64,000 nucleotides of DNA from Granulicella aggregans (GTDB lineage Bacteria; Acidobacteriota; Terriglobia; Terriglobales; Acidobacteriaceae), in contig NZ_JACHIP010000004.1 of the NCBI RefSeq assembly GCF_014203275.1, forward strand, positions 1 to 64,000, in the 5' to 3' direction. The number at the start of each line of letters is the position of its first letter. Position 1 is the first letter of the stretch. Below, piece by piece: positions 52,651 to 61,096 of this stretch. The notes beneath the pieces are model-generated. The model was not told the origin of the DNA, ran no database searches, and saw only the letters and a program-made list of their open reading frames with translations. The position numbers and the translations under genes were made by a program.

Positions 52651-53036
52651 TTGAACTTGATGTGGCTGAAAGATCTGATCAGCTATCGCTGACCCACCAT
52701 CTTCAGGGTCCTTCTGCTGCGCAGTTCGCGATGAAACCGCAAACCGCTGCGCTCAGGATGACGGGTCCGGGATGATCGAACGCTCAATGTTCCACGTGGA
52801 ACATTGGCCTGCCTCTCGAGAGAAATTTCGAGGCGGATGCTAAAGTCCTTTCGAATCCAGCCGACGCACCCTTGCGCACGGCTCCGGCTGCAAATACTTT
52901 TCCACACAGGCTTCCCCCGGAACGGGCGTGCTTAGCGGGGATTTCCGCGTTCCACACCTTCTCCACAGCCAAAGGCACTTCTGCACAAGCCGCAGCGTTT
53001 GCCAGCCCGAATGCGGCTAGATACGCTTACTTATTC
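52651..53036. other. Probable chromosomal replication origin (oriC)
   Basis: A gap between the rsmG/parS block and parA where base skew reverses. It holds a full DnaA-box match TTTTCCACA (52898-52906) and a one-mismatch TTCTCCACA (52959-52967), with a third TCCACA core between them, all in one orientation. Left of this zone the + strand is C-rich (33 C to 11 G at 2281-2340); right of it G-rich (25 G to 15 C at 58801-58860, in a minus-strand gene). The parA frame could extend left to 52872 but would cover these sites. No long AT-rich unwinding element is obvious. Confidence 0.6.
52788..52803. promoter_or_regulatory. parS site 10
   Basis: Identical 16-mer, the last in the cluster; lies to the right of the first reversed CTGAGCG-type element (about 52705-52767). 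Confidence 0.9.
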
Positions 53037-53963
53037 ATGTCGAACGCTACGGATACCCCAGAAAAGCCTGCGGAGAGTTCTACGCAGCAAATCAGTGCCA
53101 AATCGGACGCGCCGGCCGTCAAGGCGCGCGTCATCGCCGTCGTCAACCAGAAGGGTGGCGTGGGCAAGACGACCACCGCGATTAACCTTGCTGCAGCCTT
53201 TGCGCTGGAAGGGCTCCCGACGCTGCTGATCGACTGCGACCCCCAGGCCAACACCACCGGCGGGCTCGGCTTTGGCCGCGATGAGGAGCGGGCAAGTATT
53301 TACGATCTGCTGATGGGCGCGCAGCCACTTGACGAGGTAAAGGTGACGACGGAGGTCCCGAACCTGGACCTGGTGCCGGGAAGCAAGAACCTCATCGGGG
53401 CCAATATTGAGCTGGTCAATCAGGAACGCCGCGAGTTTCGGCTACGCGATGCGATCGAGGCGGCGCGGACGAAGTATCCGTTTATCCTGCTTGACTGCCC
53501 GCCGGCGCTCGACCTTTTGACCCTGAATGCGCTGGTGGCGGCTGATGGGCTGCTGGTGCCGATGCAGGCGGAGTACTTCGCGCTCGAAGGTATCTCGGAG
53601 TTGATGAGCACGCTGGATCGGGTGGCGCAGGCGTTCAATCCGGGATTGTCGCTCGAAGGCGTGCTGCTGACGATGTATGACGACCGCACCAATCTCTCGC
53701 AGCAGGTGACCGAGAACCTGAAGGGCTTCTTCGGCGACAAGCTGTTCAAGACGACGATTCCGCGGAACATCAGGCTGGCCGAAGCTCCGAGCCACGGCAA
53801 GCCGGTGGCGATGTACGACGCTCGGTCTCGTGGCGCGGAGGCGTACCAGGAGCTTGCCATCGAGGTGCTGACGCGCGAGGGCATCGAAAGCCCGAAGATG
53901 AAGGAACGCAAGTCCAATGCGACTCCGAAAAAAGAGATGAAGTTCTGGCCTTACAACAAATAG
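53037..53963 (+). CDS. parA: Chromosome-partitioning ATPase ParA/Soj
   Basis: A 308-residue Walker-type ATPase. After a short Ser/Thr/Glu-rich start, the deviant Walker A is KGGVGKTT (residues 39-46), followed by [17 protein letters not shown] and [21 protein letters not shown] (A' and B motifs). The C-terminal [34 protein letters not shown] is typical of Soj/ParA. It drives segregation of ParB-parS complexes along the nucleoid. The ATG at 53037 is chosen over an in-frame earlier start because the upstream part looks like origin DNA. This is the first clearly G-rich gene. Confidence 0.95.
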   Translation: MSNATDTPEKPAESSTQQISAKSDAPAVKARVIAVVNQKGGVGKTTTAINLAAAFALEGLPTLLIDCDPQANTTGGLGFGRDEERASIYDLLMGAQPLDEVKVTTEVPNLDLVPGSKNLIGANIELVNQERREFRLRDAIEAARTKYPFILLDCPPALDLLTLNALVAADGLLVPMQAEYFALEGISELMSTLDRVAQAFNPGLSLEGVLLTMYDDRTNLSQQVTENLKGFFGDKLFKTTIPRNIRLAEAPSHGKPVAMYDARSRGAEAYQELAIEVLTREGIESPKMKERKSNATPKKEMKFWPYNK

Positions 53964-53972
53964 GCCGCGGTG

Positions 53973-54014
53973 GATCCCAGCCATGGCCAAAGGCGAGCCA
54001 TGGATGGGGCACCC
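53973..54014 (-). repeat. Reversed CCATGG hairpin repeat between parA and parB
   Basis: The GGGTGCCCCA hairpin in reverse: CCCAGCCATGGCC, loop AAAGGCG, AGCCATGGATGGGGCACCC. First reversed copy of this family seen when reading from the left. Confidence 0.75.
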
Positions 54015-54041
54015 AATCAGCTGAGGAAGAGAGAGATAGAT

Positions 54042-54974
54042 ATGGCGATAGTGAATGATCCAAAGCGCAGGGCGTTGGGCAAGGGACTGGAGTCTCTGCT
54101 GCCGAGACGCGAGCCTGCAGCGGTACCGAGAATTCAAGCGGCGGAAGAGACGGCTGCTCCTGTAGTAGCGGTTGCGCCCGTCGGGAAGCCGCTCGAGATC
54201 GAGCTGGATAAGATCTCGCGGAATCCTTTCCAGACACGAACTACTTTCGATCCGGAGAAGCTGAAGGAGCTGGCAGCGTCGATCGCGGCGAGCGGCGTAG
54301 TGCAGCCGATCGTGGTGCGGGCGCTGGGCGAGGGCAAGTACCAACTCATCACCGGCGAGCGGCGGTGGCTGGCATCGTTCGAGGCGTCGAAGCTGACGAT
54401 TCCGGCGATCGTGAGCGAAGTCTCGGATGAGCAGGCGATGGAGATGACCATCGTCGAGAACCTGCAGCGCGCCGACCTGAACCCGATGGAACAGGCACGG
54501 GCGTACAAGCGGCTCTCGGAAGAGTTCAAGATGAACCAGAACGACATGGCTACGCGCACGGGTATGCCGCGGACGACGGTGACGAACTACATCCGGCTGA
54601 CCAAGCTGCCGCTGCCGGTGCAGCAGAGGATCGAGTCTGGCGAGTTGAGCTTTGGCCATGCCAAGATTCTGAGCGCGATTGAAGACCCGGATCGGCTGAT
54701 GTCGGCGGCACTGCGGGTGATTGGGCTGTCAATGTCGGTGCGTCAGACGGAGACTTATGTTCACGGGATTCTGAATCCGGAGTCGAAGGAAAAACAGCAG
54801 AAGCTGATCCCAGAGCTCGATCCGAATGTGAAGGAGATCCAGAATCAGATCCAGCAGGCGGTTGGGCTGAAGGTAAAGATCGAGGATAACGAGGGTCGTG
54901 GGCGGGTGATCATCGAGTACAAGAAGTTGCATGACTTCGATGCGATTCTGGACGCGCTTGGGGTGAAGCGGTAG
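54042..54974 (+). CDS. parB: Chromosome-partitioning protein ParB/Spo0J
   Basis: A 310-residue CTP-dependent DNA clamp. Residues 50-160 hold the CTP-binding core: RTTFDPEKLKELAASIAASGVVQPIVVR, TGERRW (GERR at 105-108) and ENLQRADLNPMEQARAY (139 on). A helix-turn-helix around 165-190 (QNDMATRTGMPRTTVTNYIRLTKLP) recognises parS, and the C-terminal dimerisation part ends DALGVKR. It should bind the ten parS sites at 51.1-52.8 kb and spread from them. GAAGAGAGAGATAGAT precedes the ATG. Confidence 0.96.
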   Translation: MAIVNDPKRRALGKGLESLLPRREPAAVPRIQAAEETAAPVVAVAPVGKPLEIELDKISRNPFQTRTTFDPEKLKELAASIAASGVVQPIVVRALGEGKYQLITGERRWLASFEASKLTIPAIVSEVSDEQAMEMTIVENLQRADLNPMEQARAYKRLSEEFKMNQNDMATRTGMPRTTVTNYIRLTKLPLPVQQRIESGELSFGHAKILSAIEDPDRLMSAALRVIGLSMSVRQTETYVHGILNPESKEKQQKLIPELDPNVKEIQNQIQQAVGLKVKIEDNEGRGRVIIEYKKLHDFDAILDALGVKR

Positions 54975-55128
54975 TGAGATTTGTGCCGATTTTGGTTACA
55001 AATACATTTGCTTGCCTTGATTGAAAGATGGGCAGCCCCGCTTACGCAATCGATGAACACGCAGTAGACTGGGCCATCCGGTTCTTGTTGCTTCGGCTTC
55101 GCCCATCTTGCTCCGTGAGGTTCCGCCT

Positions 55129-56448
55129 GTGTCGATCATGAAGATTTTCTCGTTGCAGTATTTGTTCCTTATTTCGTTACATATTGTTTTGATGGGTTCG
55201 CTGGCTGCTCAGACGCCGGCTTCTCCTTCGCCGGGAAGGATTCTGGTGCGGGCTGGGAAGCTGCTGGATGTAAGGACGGGTGCAGAGGCTTCGGGTAAGA
55301 CGATTGTGGTTACCGGCGACAAGGTGACGGCGATTGCGGATACGGCTTCGATCACTCCGGCGGCTAGTGACGCGGTGATCGACCTGACGAAGTACACGGT
55401 GATGCCAGGGCTGATCGACGTGCATACGCACCTGACAGGAGCGAACAACTTCGACCCGGTGTGGGAGCTGACGATGACTCCGGCGAAGGAGGGCATCATC
55501 GGCGTGGAGAACGCGAAGGTGACGGTGGAGGCCGGGTTCACGACGGTAAGGAATGTGGGTGCGGGAGCTTACTCCGATGTCGCGCTTAGGGATGAGATCA
55601 ATGCGGGAAGGATTCCGGGGCCACACATGCAGGTGTCGGGACCGCCGCTTGGAATTACCGGCGGGCACTGCGATGACAACCTGCTGCCGTTCGAGTATCA
55701 CGCGGTGGGCGATGGAGTCGCGGACGGCATCGCTGCCGTCCAGCAAAAAGTTCGGCAGAACATCAAGTATGGCGCGGACCTGATCAAGATCTGCGCGACG
55801 GGTGGGGTGCTGTCGAAGGGCGACGACCCGCAGGCGAGCCAGTACACGCGTGAAGAGATGGTCGCGATTGTGAACGACGCGCATCGGCTGGGGCGGAAGG
55901 TGGCGGCTCATGCGCATGGGGCGCAGGGAATTCTGTGGGCAACCGAGGCGGGTGTGGATTCGATTGAGCATGCTTCGTATCTGGATGATGCGGGGATCAC
56001 GGCGATGAAGGCTCATGGGACTTACCTGGTGCCTACGGCTTATCTGATCGACTGGATGCAGCAGTATGGGAAGCTGCCGGCGATCTATCAGCAGAAGATG
56101 AAGGACGTGAGCGCGGTCGAGAAGCAGAACGCGATCAAGGCGATCAAGGCAGGCGTGAAGGTGGCTCTGGGGACGGACGCGGCGGTGTATCCGCATGGGC
56201 TGAACGCGCATGAGATCGATGTGTATGTGAACCAGTTTGGGATGACTCCGCTGCAGGGGATACAGACGGGGACGATCAATGCGGCGGACCTGATGGGATG
56301 GAGCGATAAGGTCGGCGAATTAACGCCGGGGCACTGGGCCGATGTGATCGCGGTAGAGGGCGATCCGCTGAAGGATGTGAAGGTGCTGCAGGATGTGAAG
56401 TTTGTGATGGTGAGTGGCAAGGTGGAGAAGGTGCCGGGGGCGAAGTAA
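55129..56448 (+). CDS. Secreted metal-dependent amidohydrolase
   Basis: A 439-residue protein with a signal peptide ending SLAAQ. Residues after about 45 are an amidohydrolase TIM barrel: VMPGLIDVHTHLTGANN (HxH), LIKICATGGVLS with the bridging Lys, KVAAHAHGAQGI and IEHASYLDD with further His ligands, and VALGTDAAVYPHG with the active-site Asp. This set is typical of imidazolonepropionase-like and dipeptidase-like amidohydrolases of acidobacteria. The GTG at 55129 has GAGG 8 bases upstream; an ATG at 55138 is the alternative. Confidence 0.9.
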   Translation: MSIMKIFSLQYLFLISLHIVLMGSLAAQTPASPSPGRILVRAGKLLDVRTGAEASGKTIVVTGDKVTAIADTASITPAASDAVIDLTKYTVMPGLIDVHTHLTGANNFDPVWELTMTPAKEGIIGVENAKVTVEAGFTTVRNVGAGAYSDVALRDEINAGRIPGPHMQVSGPPLGITGGHCDDNLLPFEYHAVGDGVADGIAAVQQKVRQNIKYGADLIKICATGGVLSKGDDPQASQYTREEMVAIVNDAHRLGRKVAAHAHGAQGILWATEAGVDSIEHASYLDDAGITAMKAHGTYLVPTAYLIDWMQQYGKLPAIYQQKMKDVSAVEKQNAIKAIKAGVKVALGTDAAVYPHGLNAHEIDVYVNQFGMTPLQGIQTGTINAADLMGWSDKVGELTPGHWADVIAVEGDPLKDVKVLQDVKFVMVSGKVEKVPGAK

Positions 56449-56698
56449 GGGTTGGTTGCTAGGAACCCACGCATGACCAAGTACTCATCGTGGGTGGGTC
56501 CCGGCGCTCCGTCACTAAGAAACGACAAAGGCGAGGCAAGCGGGAACATTAGCCCTTGTTGGTTTTCTTTGGCGTACGCCTCAAGCAACTGGCCTTTTAG
56601 CGGTAGACTTAGGCGCATTCAAAGCAGCCTTTGCAACCGTCTCGAAGTGCTTCTAGGCCCCTGGGCCTTCGTGGTATTCCTGTTTCATACTATCCACT
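56449..56698 (-). repeat. Diverged dyad element and unassigned sequence
   Basis: A dyad ACCCACGCATGACC...CATCGTGGGTGGGT (about 56466-56500) in the reversed orientation of the hairpin family. The rest shows no gene or repeat I can support. Base composition is lower in GC. Confidence 0.45.
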
Positions 56699-57784
56699 AT
56701 GCGTCCTTCTGAAATTAAATCGCTGAGTAAGTCTATCGAGGCAGTGCGCGTCGAAATGGCATCAGTTCGGCAGGATATCCAAAATGTAGTCAGAGCCGCA
56801 GGCGATCAGAAAACCGCACAATACGAGTCCTATAAGTCCATAGAAAAAACACTTCAAAGTCTCCCTATAAGCGAGGATGTACGCCAAAATGAGCGCACTG
56901 AAGATGACACCAATCAGAGACTTCGACACAGGCAAAACATAAGCGTACAAGTGGTTCTTACTATTGGGACATGGCTTGCTTTCATAGCTGCTGGCATCTA
57001 CGCCGATATCGCGTGGAAGCAAAAGCGAGTAATGGACGATACATTCGGTGAAATCCAAAAACAAACACTTGCCGCCGAGCAATCGGCTGAGGCTTCGGAT
57101 AGATCGTCTATCGTGTCCCAAAGGGCTGAAAGGGAGTCCGAGAGGCAAAACGAACTTGCAAGAAGAGATGCCACGGTCGCTAGCGATGCTGCCGCGACGC
57201 AGGCGACCCTCTCTCTGAAGGCTACTCAGGATATCGCCAATGCTACGCATGATGCCAGCGAATCCACCATAGCTTCCTCGCAGGCTAGCACCATGGCTTA
57301 TATATATCCGCATCTTGGCGTAGTCGATGATCTCAAAGAATGCACCATAATGACCGGGTCGCATAATGGACCTAAGAGATGGTGCTTCACCCACTTCAGC
57401 TATAAAAACTTTGGTCAGACCCCTGCTTTGAATATAAGGATCACTGGCTTTGTGCGAGATTCTTCCAACACGATCGCTCCTGACCCCGGGCCCAACGACC
57501 TTATAGTCTGCATGGGAGCGGCCGATAACACTCTTGCTAAGGATGGGGAAGACCATTGCGAACTTCCCACTCTCGATGTCGATAATGCGGCCATCAACAC
57601 GATGCTCCTCATCAATCGTTCCATGCCAGACCGCGCCTACTACGTTCGGGGCTTTATAGACTACGACACCATTTATCCCGGTAAACACATTCATAGCCAA
57701 TTTTGCATGATCTATCACTTGGGCTTTGATCCCGCCCACCCCAAACCCCCACACATGTGTCCAGCAGAAGAAACATTGAAATAG
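56699..57784 (+). CDS. Hypothetical membrane-anchored coiled-coil protein
   Basis: A 361-residue protein of unknown function. Residues 1-80 are helical and charged, residues about 84-104 (VVLTIGTWLAFIAAGIYADIAW) form one membrane segment, and residues about 115-195 form an Ala/Ser/Glu-rich coiled coil. The C-terminal 160 residues contain six cysteines and a beta-rich domain (CFTHFSYKNFGQTPALNIRITG, YYVRGFIDYDTIY). Codon use is less GC-rich than neighbours, suggesting later acquisition. The opposite strand also has a long open frame here, but this strand gives the more protein-like product. Confidence 0.65.
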   Translation: MRPSEIKSLSKSIEAVRVEMASVRQDIQNVVRAAGDQKTAQYESYKSIEKTLQSLPISEDVRQNERTEDDTNQRLRHRQNISVQVVLTIGTWLAFIAAGIYADIAWKQKRVMDDTFGEIQKQTLAAEQSAEASDRSSIVSQRAERESERQNELARRDATVASDAAATQATLSLKATQDIANATHDASESTIASSQASTMAYIYPHLGVVDDLKECTIMTGSHNGPKRWCFTHFSYKNFGQTPALNIRITGFVRDSSNTIAPDPGPNDLIVCMGAADNTLAKDGEDHCELPTLDVDNAAINTMLLINRSMPDRAYYVRGFIDYDTIYPGKHIHSQFCMIYHLGFDPAHPKPPHMCPAEETLK

Positions 57785-58170
57785 AAGCGCAAGCAGTGTC
57801 ACGGCAAGCCTAAAACATATTGCCTGACACTGACTGAGGCCTGTCCATGACCAGAGGCTTGTCATAGGCGGAGCAATTGGCTAAGAGCAATTGCCACAGC
57901 ACATCCTCCGCTTCGCGAAGGATGACAAGGGTTTAAGGTAGTGGCGGAAGAGATGCGGGGATTTGTGGCAGAAAGCTACGGGCGGTATAGGTGATGTGTG
58001 ATCGCTCGGGGTCCTTCGACTGCGTCCGGCGCAAGTACGCGCCAGACTCCGCTCAGGATGACGGACGTTCGGGAGTGGGTACGTAATGGGCTGGGCCCAC
58101 TCATCGCGGTGAGGCTGCGATGAATGGGGCACAGGGTCGTGGCACAGGACAGATAGATACGGCGGGTTGG
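57785..58170 (-). repeat. Reversed repeat cluster
   Basis: No gene is seen. Reversed copies only: CATCCTCCGCTTCGCGAAGGATGACAAG (about 57902-57930), a long-form CTGAGCG element read backwards, GGGTCCTTCGACTGCGTCCGGCGC...GCGCCAGACTCCGCTCAGGATGACGG (about 58010-58064), and a CCACTCATCGC...GCGATGAATGGGGCACA hairpin (about 58092-58132). Confidence 0.72.
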
Positions 58171-58548
58171 CTAGGGCTTTGGGGCGAGGATGCCTTTGAA
58201 GCTGTCGCGATACTGGAGGAAGACCAGTATCCAGAGCAGGCAGGCTACCAGGCCCGGAGCGATGCCGGGGGCGATCGTCAGGTGGAAGGCGAGGATGTTG
58301 TAGAGCTCGGCTGCTAACAGGACGAGGGCTAGAGGAACGAAGTAGCCGGAGAGCAGAAGCAGGCCGGCTACCAGTTGCACCGCGAAGAGGAAGACAGCGA
58401 AGTGCGAGACGCTGATGGCCGTGAAGAACTGCGCGGCGATCGGGTTCGGCGGTGGCGGCTGGGGGATGAAGTTGAGGAAGCCGTTTGCGCCGAAGACCGT
58501 GAACATCAGACCGAGAAGGTAACGCGCTACGAGTGAGGCAATCTTCAT
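58171..58548 (-). CDS. DoxX-like membrane protein
   Basis: A 125-residue protein with four hydrophobic segments (LVARYLLGLMFTVFGANGF, FTAISVSHFAVFLFAVQLVAGLLLLSGYFVP, LALVLLAAELYNILAF, GLVACLLWILVFLQY). The layout fits DoxX/DoxD-like or SURF4-like small membrane proteins of uncertain role. It follows azoR on the same strand by 23 bases, so both probably belong to one TetR-regulated operon. Confidence 0.8.
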   Translation of the reverse strand: MKIASLVARYLLGLMFTVFGANGFLNFIPQPPPPNPIAAQFFTAISVSHFAVFLFAVQLVAGLLLLSGYFVPLALVLLAAELYNILAFHLTIAPGIAPGLVACLLWILVFLQYRDSFKGILAPKP

Positions 58549-58571
58549 GGTGCAGAAACTCCTAAGCAGGA

Positions 58572-59210
58572 TTAGACGATCTGGGCTTGAACCTGGGCGT
58601 GGGCCTGAACTGCTTCAAGGTGCGGAGCGAGGAATGTAGCACGGTCGGCTCCACGCATCAAGGCGCTTGCACCCCCGGCGGTGATGACGGTGATCTTGGC
58701 GACTCCGAGGAAGCCAAAGACGGCGCGGAGATAGGGCTCGACGTGGTCGTAGGAGGCGAATTGGGTTCCGGCGTCGTAGATACCGCCGCTGGCGATGACG
58801 AGAGTCGCCTTCTTGCCGGTGAGCAGGCCCTTGGGGGTGCCGTCGGCGTAGGAGAAGGTCTTGTTGACGCGGGCGATCTGGTCGATCCAGAGCTTGAGGA
58901 CGGAGGGGACGCTGAAGTTGTGCATGGGCACACCGATGACGTACTCGTCGGCGTCGAAGAGTTCGGCCAGCAGGGAGTCGGAGAGGGTGAGTGTCTCTTT
59001 CTGCTCGGCGGTGCGGGAGTCTTCGGGGGTGTAGACGGCACCTACCCACGCGGCGTTGATGGGAGGGATGAAGGTGGAGGTGAGGTCGCGTTCGATGAGG
59101 GTGCCGTCGGGGTGCGAGGACTTCCATTGGTCGACGAAGGCCGAGGTGAGCTGGCGGGAGACGGAGTGGCCGTAGAGGGGGCTGGAGTCGATGTGGAGAA
59201 GCGTGGGCAT
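58572..59210 (-). CDS. azoR: FMN-dependent NADH-azoreductase
   Basis: A 212-residue flavodoxin-fold quinone/azo reductase. The FMN phosphate site is HIDSSPLYGHSVSRQL; the MHNFSVPSVLKLWIDQIAR block and SGGIYDAGTQFASYDHVEPYLRAVFGFLGV are classical AzoR motifs. It reduces quinones and azo dyes with NADH and helps in thiol and electrophile stress. AGGAGG sits just upstream of the ATG at 59208-59210. It is divergent from a TetR gene with a clear dyad between. Confidence 0.93.
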   Translation of the reverse strand: MPTLLHIDSSPLYGHSVSRQLTSAFVDQWKSSHPDGTLIERDLTSTFIPPINAAWVGAVYTPEDSRTAEQKETLTLSDSLLAELFDADEYVIGVPMHNFSVPSVLKLWIDQIARVNKTFSYADGTPKGLLTGKKATLVIASGGIYDAGTQFASYDHVEPYLRAVFGFLGVAKITVITAGGASALMRGADRATFLAPHLEAVQAHAQVQAQIV

Positions 59211-59246
59211 GGTGAAACCTCCTATATACGACATATGACGCTTATT

Positions 59247-59281
59247 CGACATTCGTCGATTCAATAAATCGACAGGTGTCG
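59247..59281. promoter_or_regulatory. TetR operator candidate
   Basis: CGACATTCGTCGATT (59247-59261) and AATCGACAGGTGTCG (59267-59281) pair in 12 of 15 positions around a 5-base spacer. Located between the azoR and TetR gene starts. Good candidate for the shared operator. Confidence 0.6.
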
Positions 59282-59310
59282 CGTAAGCATCTATTGCTTC
59301 AGAGCGAGTT

Positions 59311-59910
59311 ATGCTCGAAGGTGCGATGGCTCAGGTGATTCAATCCGACACGGCAGTGGAAGCGACCGACCCGCGCATCCTGCGCAGCCGGCGGATGTTG
59401 ATGGATGCGCTGATCAAGTTGCTGAATGAGAAGGAGTTCGAGGATATCTCGGTGCAGGAGATCGCTGACGCTGCGACTCTGAACCGGGCTACCTTCTATC
59501 TGCACTATCCGGATAAGAATGCCTTGCTTCAGGCGATGACGGCGGCGCGGTTTCGGGAGCTGATTGCGCGGCGCGGGCTTTCGTTTACGGATTGTGATGG
59601 GGCCCTGAGGGCGATTGCGCTAGGAGTTTGCGACTATCTTTCGGAGACGACGGGGTGCCCGAGCCAGTTGACGAAGATGCCGCTCGAAGGTTCGATCATA
59701 CCGGCGGTTGAGGGGATGTTTCGCGAGGGCGCGAGCAAGCACGAGGCTCGGCCGGCGGTTGATTCGGAGATGCTGGGGACGGCGGCGGCTTGGGCCATGT
59801 TTGGGGCGGCTCGGAGATGGTTGCAGACGCCGGGACGGGTGTCGGCGGAGGAGATGGCGGGTCAGATTGAGGCTATGGTGAAGCCGATTTTGATGAGTGG
59901 GGCGGTTTAG
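59311..59910 (+). CDS. TetR-family transcriptional repressor
   Basis: A 199-residue regulator. The DNA-binding domain is SRRMLMDALIKLLNEKEFEDISVQEIADAATLNRATFYLHYPDKNALLQAM. The ligand domain follows with the hydrophobic helices expected. It probably represses azoR and the DoxX gene and itself, released by an electrophilic or aromatic compound. An ATG at 59326 is a possible alternative start. Confidence 0.9.
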   Translation: MLEGAMAQVIQSDTAVEATDPRILRSRRMLMDALIKLLNEKEFEDISVQEIADAATLNRATFYLHYPDKNALLQAMTAARFRELIARRGLSFTDCDGALRAIALGVCDYLSETTGCPSQLTKMPLEGSIIPAVEGMFREGASKHEARPAVDSEMLGTAAAWAMFGAARRWLQTPGRVSAEEMAGQIEAMVKPILMSGAV

Positions 59911-60069
59911 AGGTTCCTTGAATCCAACATCTCAGAAGCGGGATGTGGAGCACCCGGCGACCTTGGCGGTAAAGGCAGATTCCCTTCGGGAATGACAAAC
60001 CAAATGGAAGCGATCACAGACCGAGGTTCGCTCGGAAGATGTGGAAGCGAATGCAAGTAGTCTAGGGAT
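59911..60069 (-). repeat. Reversed GTCATTCCCGAAGGGAATCTGC element
   Basis: GCAGATTCCCTTCGGGAATGAC at about 59979-60000. Its forward version is at about 8462-8483, on the other side of the origin. Confidence 0.65.
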
Positions 60070-60852
60070 ATGAAAGCTAGTGCTTTGGAGTTTCGGCTGC
60101 GGTTTTTGGTGCATGGGGTGATCTATGTGCTGGGGTTTACTGCGCCATGGAATTATCTGTTGAACAAGGGTGGGGTGGCGGCGGGGTTCTGGTCGGGGAA
60201 GGCTATCTGGCTGCCGGCGGCGCTGGCGATTGAGCGGGCGGGATGGACTTCGCTGACGGGCGCGGCAAATCTGCTGCTGGCGCTGGGGATCTTCTTTGCG
60301 CTGGCGGGCGCGGCGCTTCGGACGTGGGGAGCGGCGTACATCGGGTCAGCGGTGGTGAAGGATGGCGGGATGCATGATGCTTCCGCCCTTAACGCTGACC
60401 AGACTACTGCTGCGGGCGTGGTGGCGGATGGGCCCTACCGGTATATGCGGAACCCGCTTTATGTGGGGACGATGCTGCATACGCTGGCGGTGACTCTGTT
60501 GATGCCGCTTAGTGGGGCGGTATTTGTCGTCGTGGCGATTGCTATCGAACAGATGCGATTGATTGGTGGGGAAGAAGCGTTTCTTGAGGGGAATCTGGGG
60601 GAGCGGTATCTCGAGTACAAGCGGCTGGTGCCTCGGATTGTGCCTTCGTTGAGGGCTCGGGTGATGGGTTCGGGGGTACGGCCGTCGTGGGGGATGGCGG
60701 TGCTGGGCGAGGTTTACTTCTGGGGAGTGGCGGTGGCGTTCGCGAGTGTGGGGATGCGGTATAACGCTCTGCTGGTGATCCAGGGAGTGGTGGTGGCGTT
60801 CGGGGCTTCGCTGGTGGCGAGAGCGTTTGTGCCGCGGGTGGTTGCGGCTTGA
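60070..60852 (+). CDS. Isoprenylcysteine carboxyl methyltransferase-like membrane methyltransferase
   Basis: A 260-residue protein with about six hydrophobic segments. The family signature GPYRYMRNPLYVGTML (SAM-binding in ICMT and PEMT proteins) and EEAFLEGNLGERYLEYKRLVPRIVP are clear. Bacterial members methylate lipids, isoprenoid thiols or other membrane substrates; the substrate is unknown. Strong G bias matches its position right of the origin. Confidence 0.85.
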   Translation: MKASALEFRLRFLVHGVIYVLGFTAPWNYLLNKGGVAAGFWSGKAIWLPAALAIERAGWTSLTGAANLLLALGIFFALAGAALRTWGAAYIGSAVVKDGGMHDASALNADQTTAAGVVADGPYRYMRNPLYVGTMLHTLAVTLLMPLSGAVFVVVAIAIEQMRLIGGEEAFLEGNLGERYLEYKRLVPRIVPSLRARVMGSGVRPSWGMAVLGEVYFWGVAVAFASVGMRYNALLVIQGVVVAFGASLVARAFVPRVVAA

Positions 60853-61096
60853 GGAATTTGTGGCGGACCCACTCATCGCGTAAAACAAAGGCGCGATGAA
60901 TGGGGCACAGGATGGCGGCTAAGTTGGAAGCAAGTCAGCTTCGCCGATTGCTGTGGGACGTAGTATTCTCTGCTCATCTCACTGGGAGCTGTGCTTTATC
61001 CCCTCATGCGAATACATTTTTGTCGAGTTCTAGTCGCTGATTTCGAACTTCTTTTTATTTCTTTGAAACTTGCAGGAGCTATCCGGATATTGGCTT
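60853..61096 (-). repeat. Reversed ATTCATCGCG hairpin
   Basis: CCCACTCATCGCG, loop with AAAACAAAGG, CGCGATGAATGGGGCACA at about 60867-60908, the reverse of the family common on the left. The following part up to the gene start carries an AGGAG at 61074-61078 but no other feature. Confidence 0.68.

Noticed and set aside
51081..52803. Ten identical short repeats as a CRISPR array
   Set aside because: The unit is a 16-base palindrome matching parS, spacers are irregular (27 to more than 660 bases) and contain rsmG, and parA/parB lie next to it.
52872..53036. N-terminal extension of ParA by 55 residues
   Set aside because: It would cover the DnaA-box-like sites, has no protein features, and ParA proteins normally begin shortly before the Walker A motif, as with the start at 53037.
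53442..54659. 405-residue open frame on the minus strand over parA and parB
   Set aside because: It is a shadow of the G-rich parA/parB codons; product is Arg/His/Leu-rich without domain features.
56762..57865. 367-residue open frame on the minus strand
   Set aside because: It overlaps the plus-strand gene at 56699-57784 over its whole length. The product has irregular hydrophobic pieces and many Cys/Ser without a recognisable design, whereas the plus-strand product has a clear helix, membrane and coiled-coil layout.
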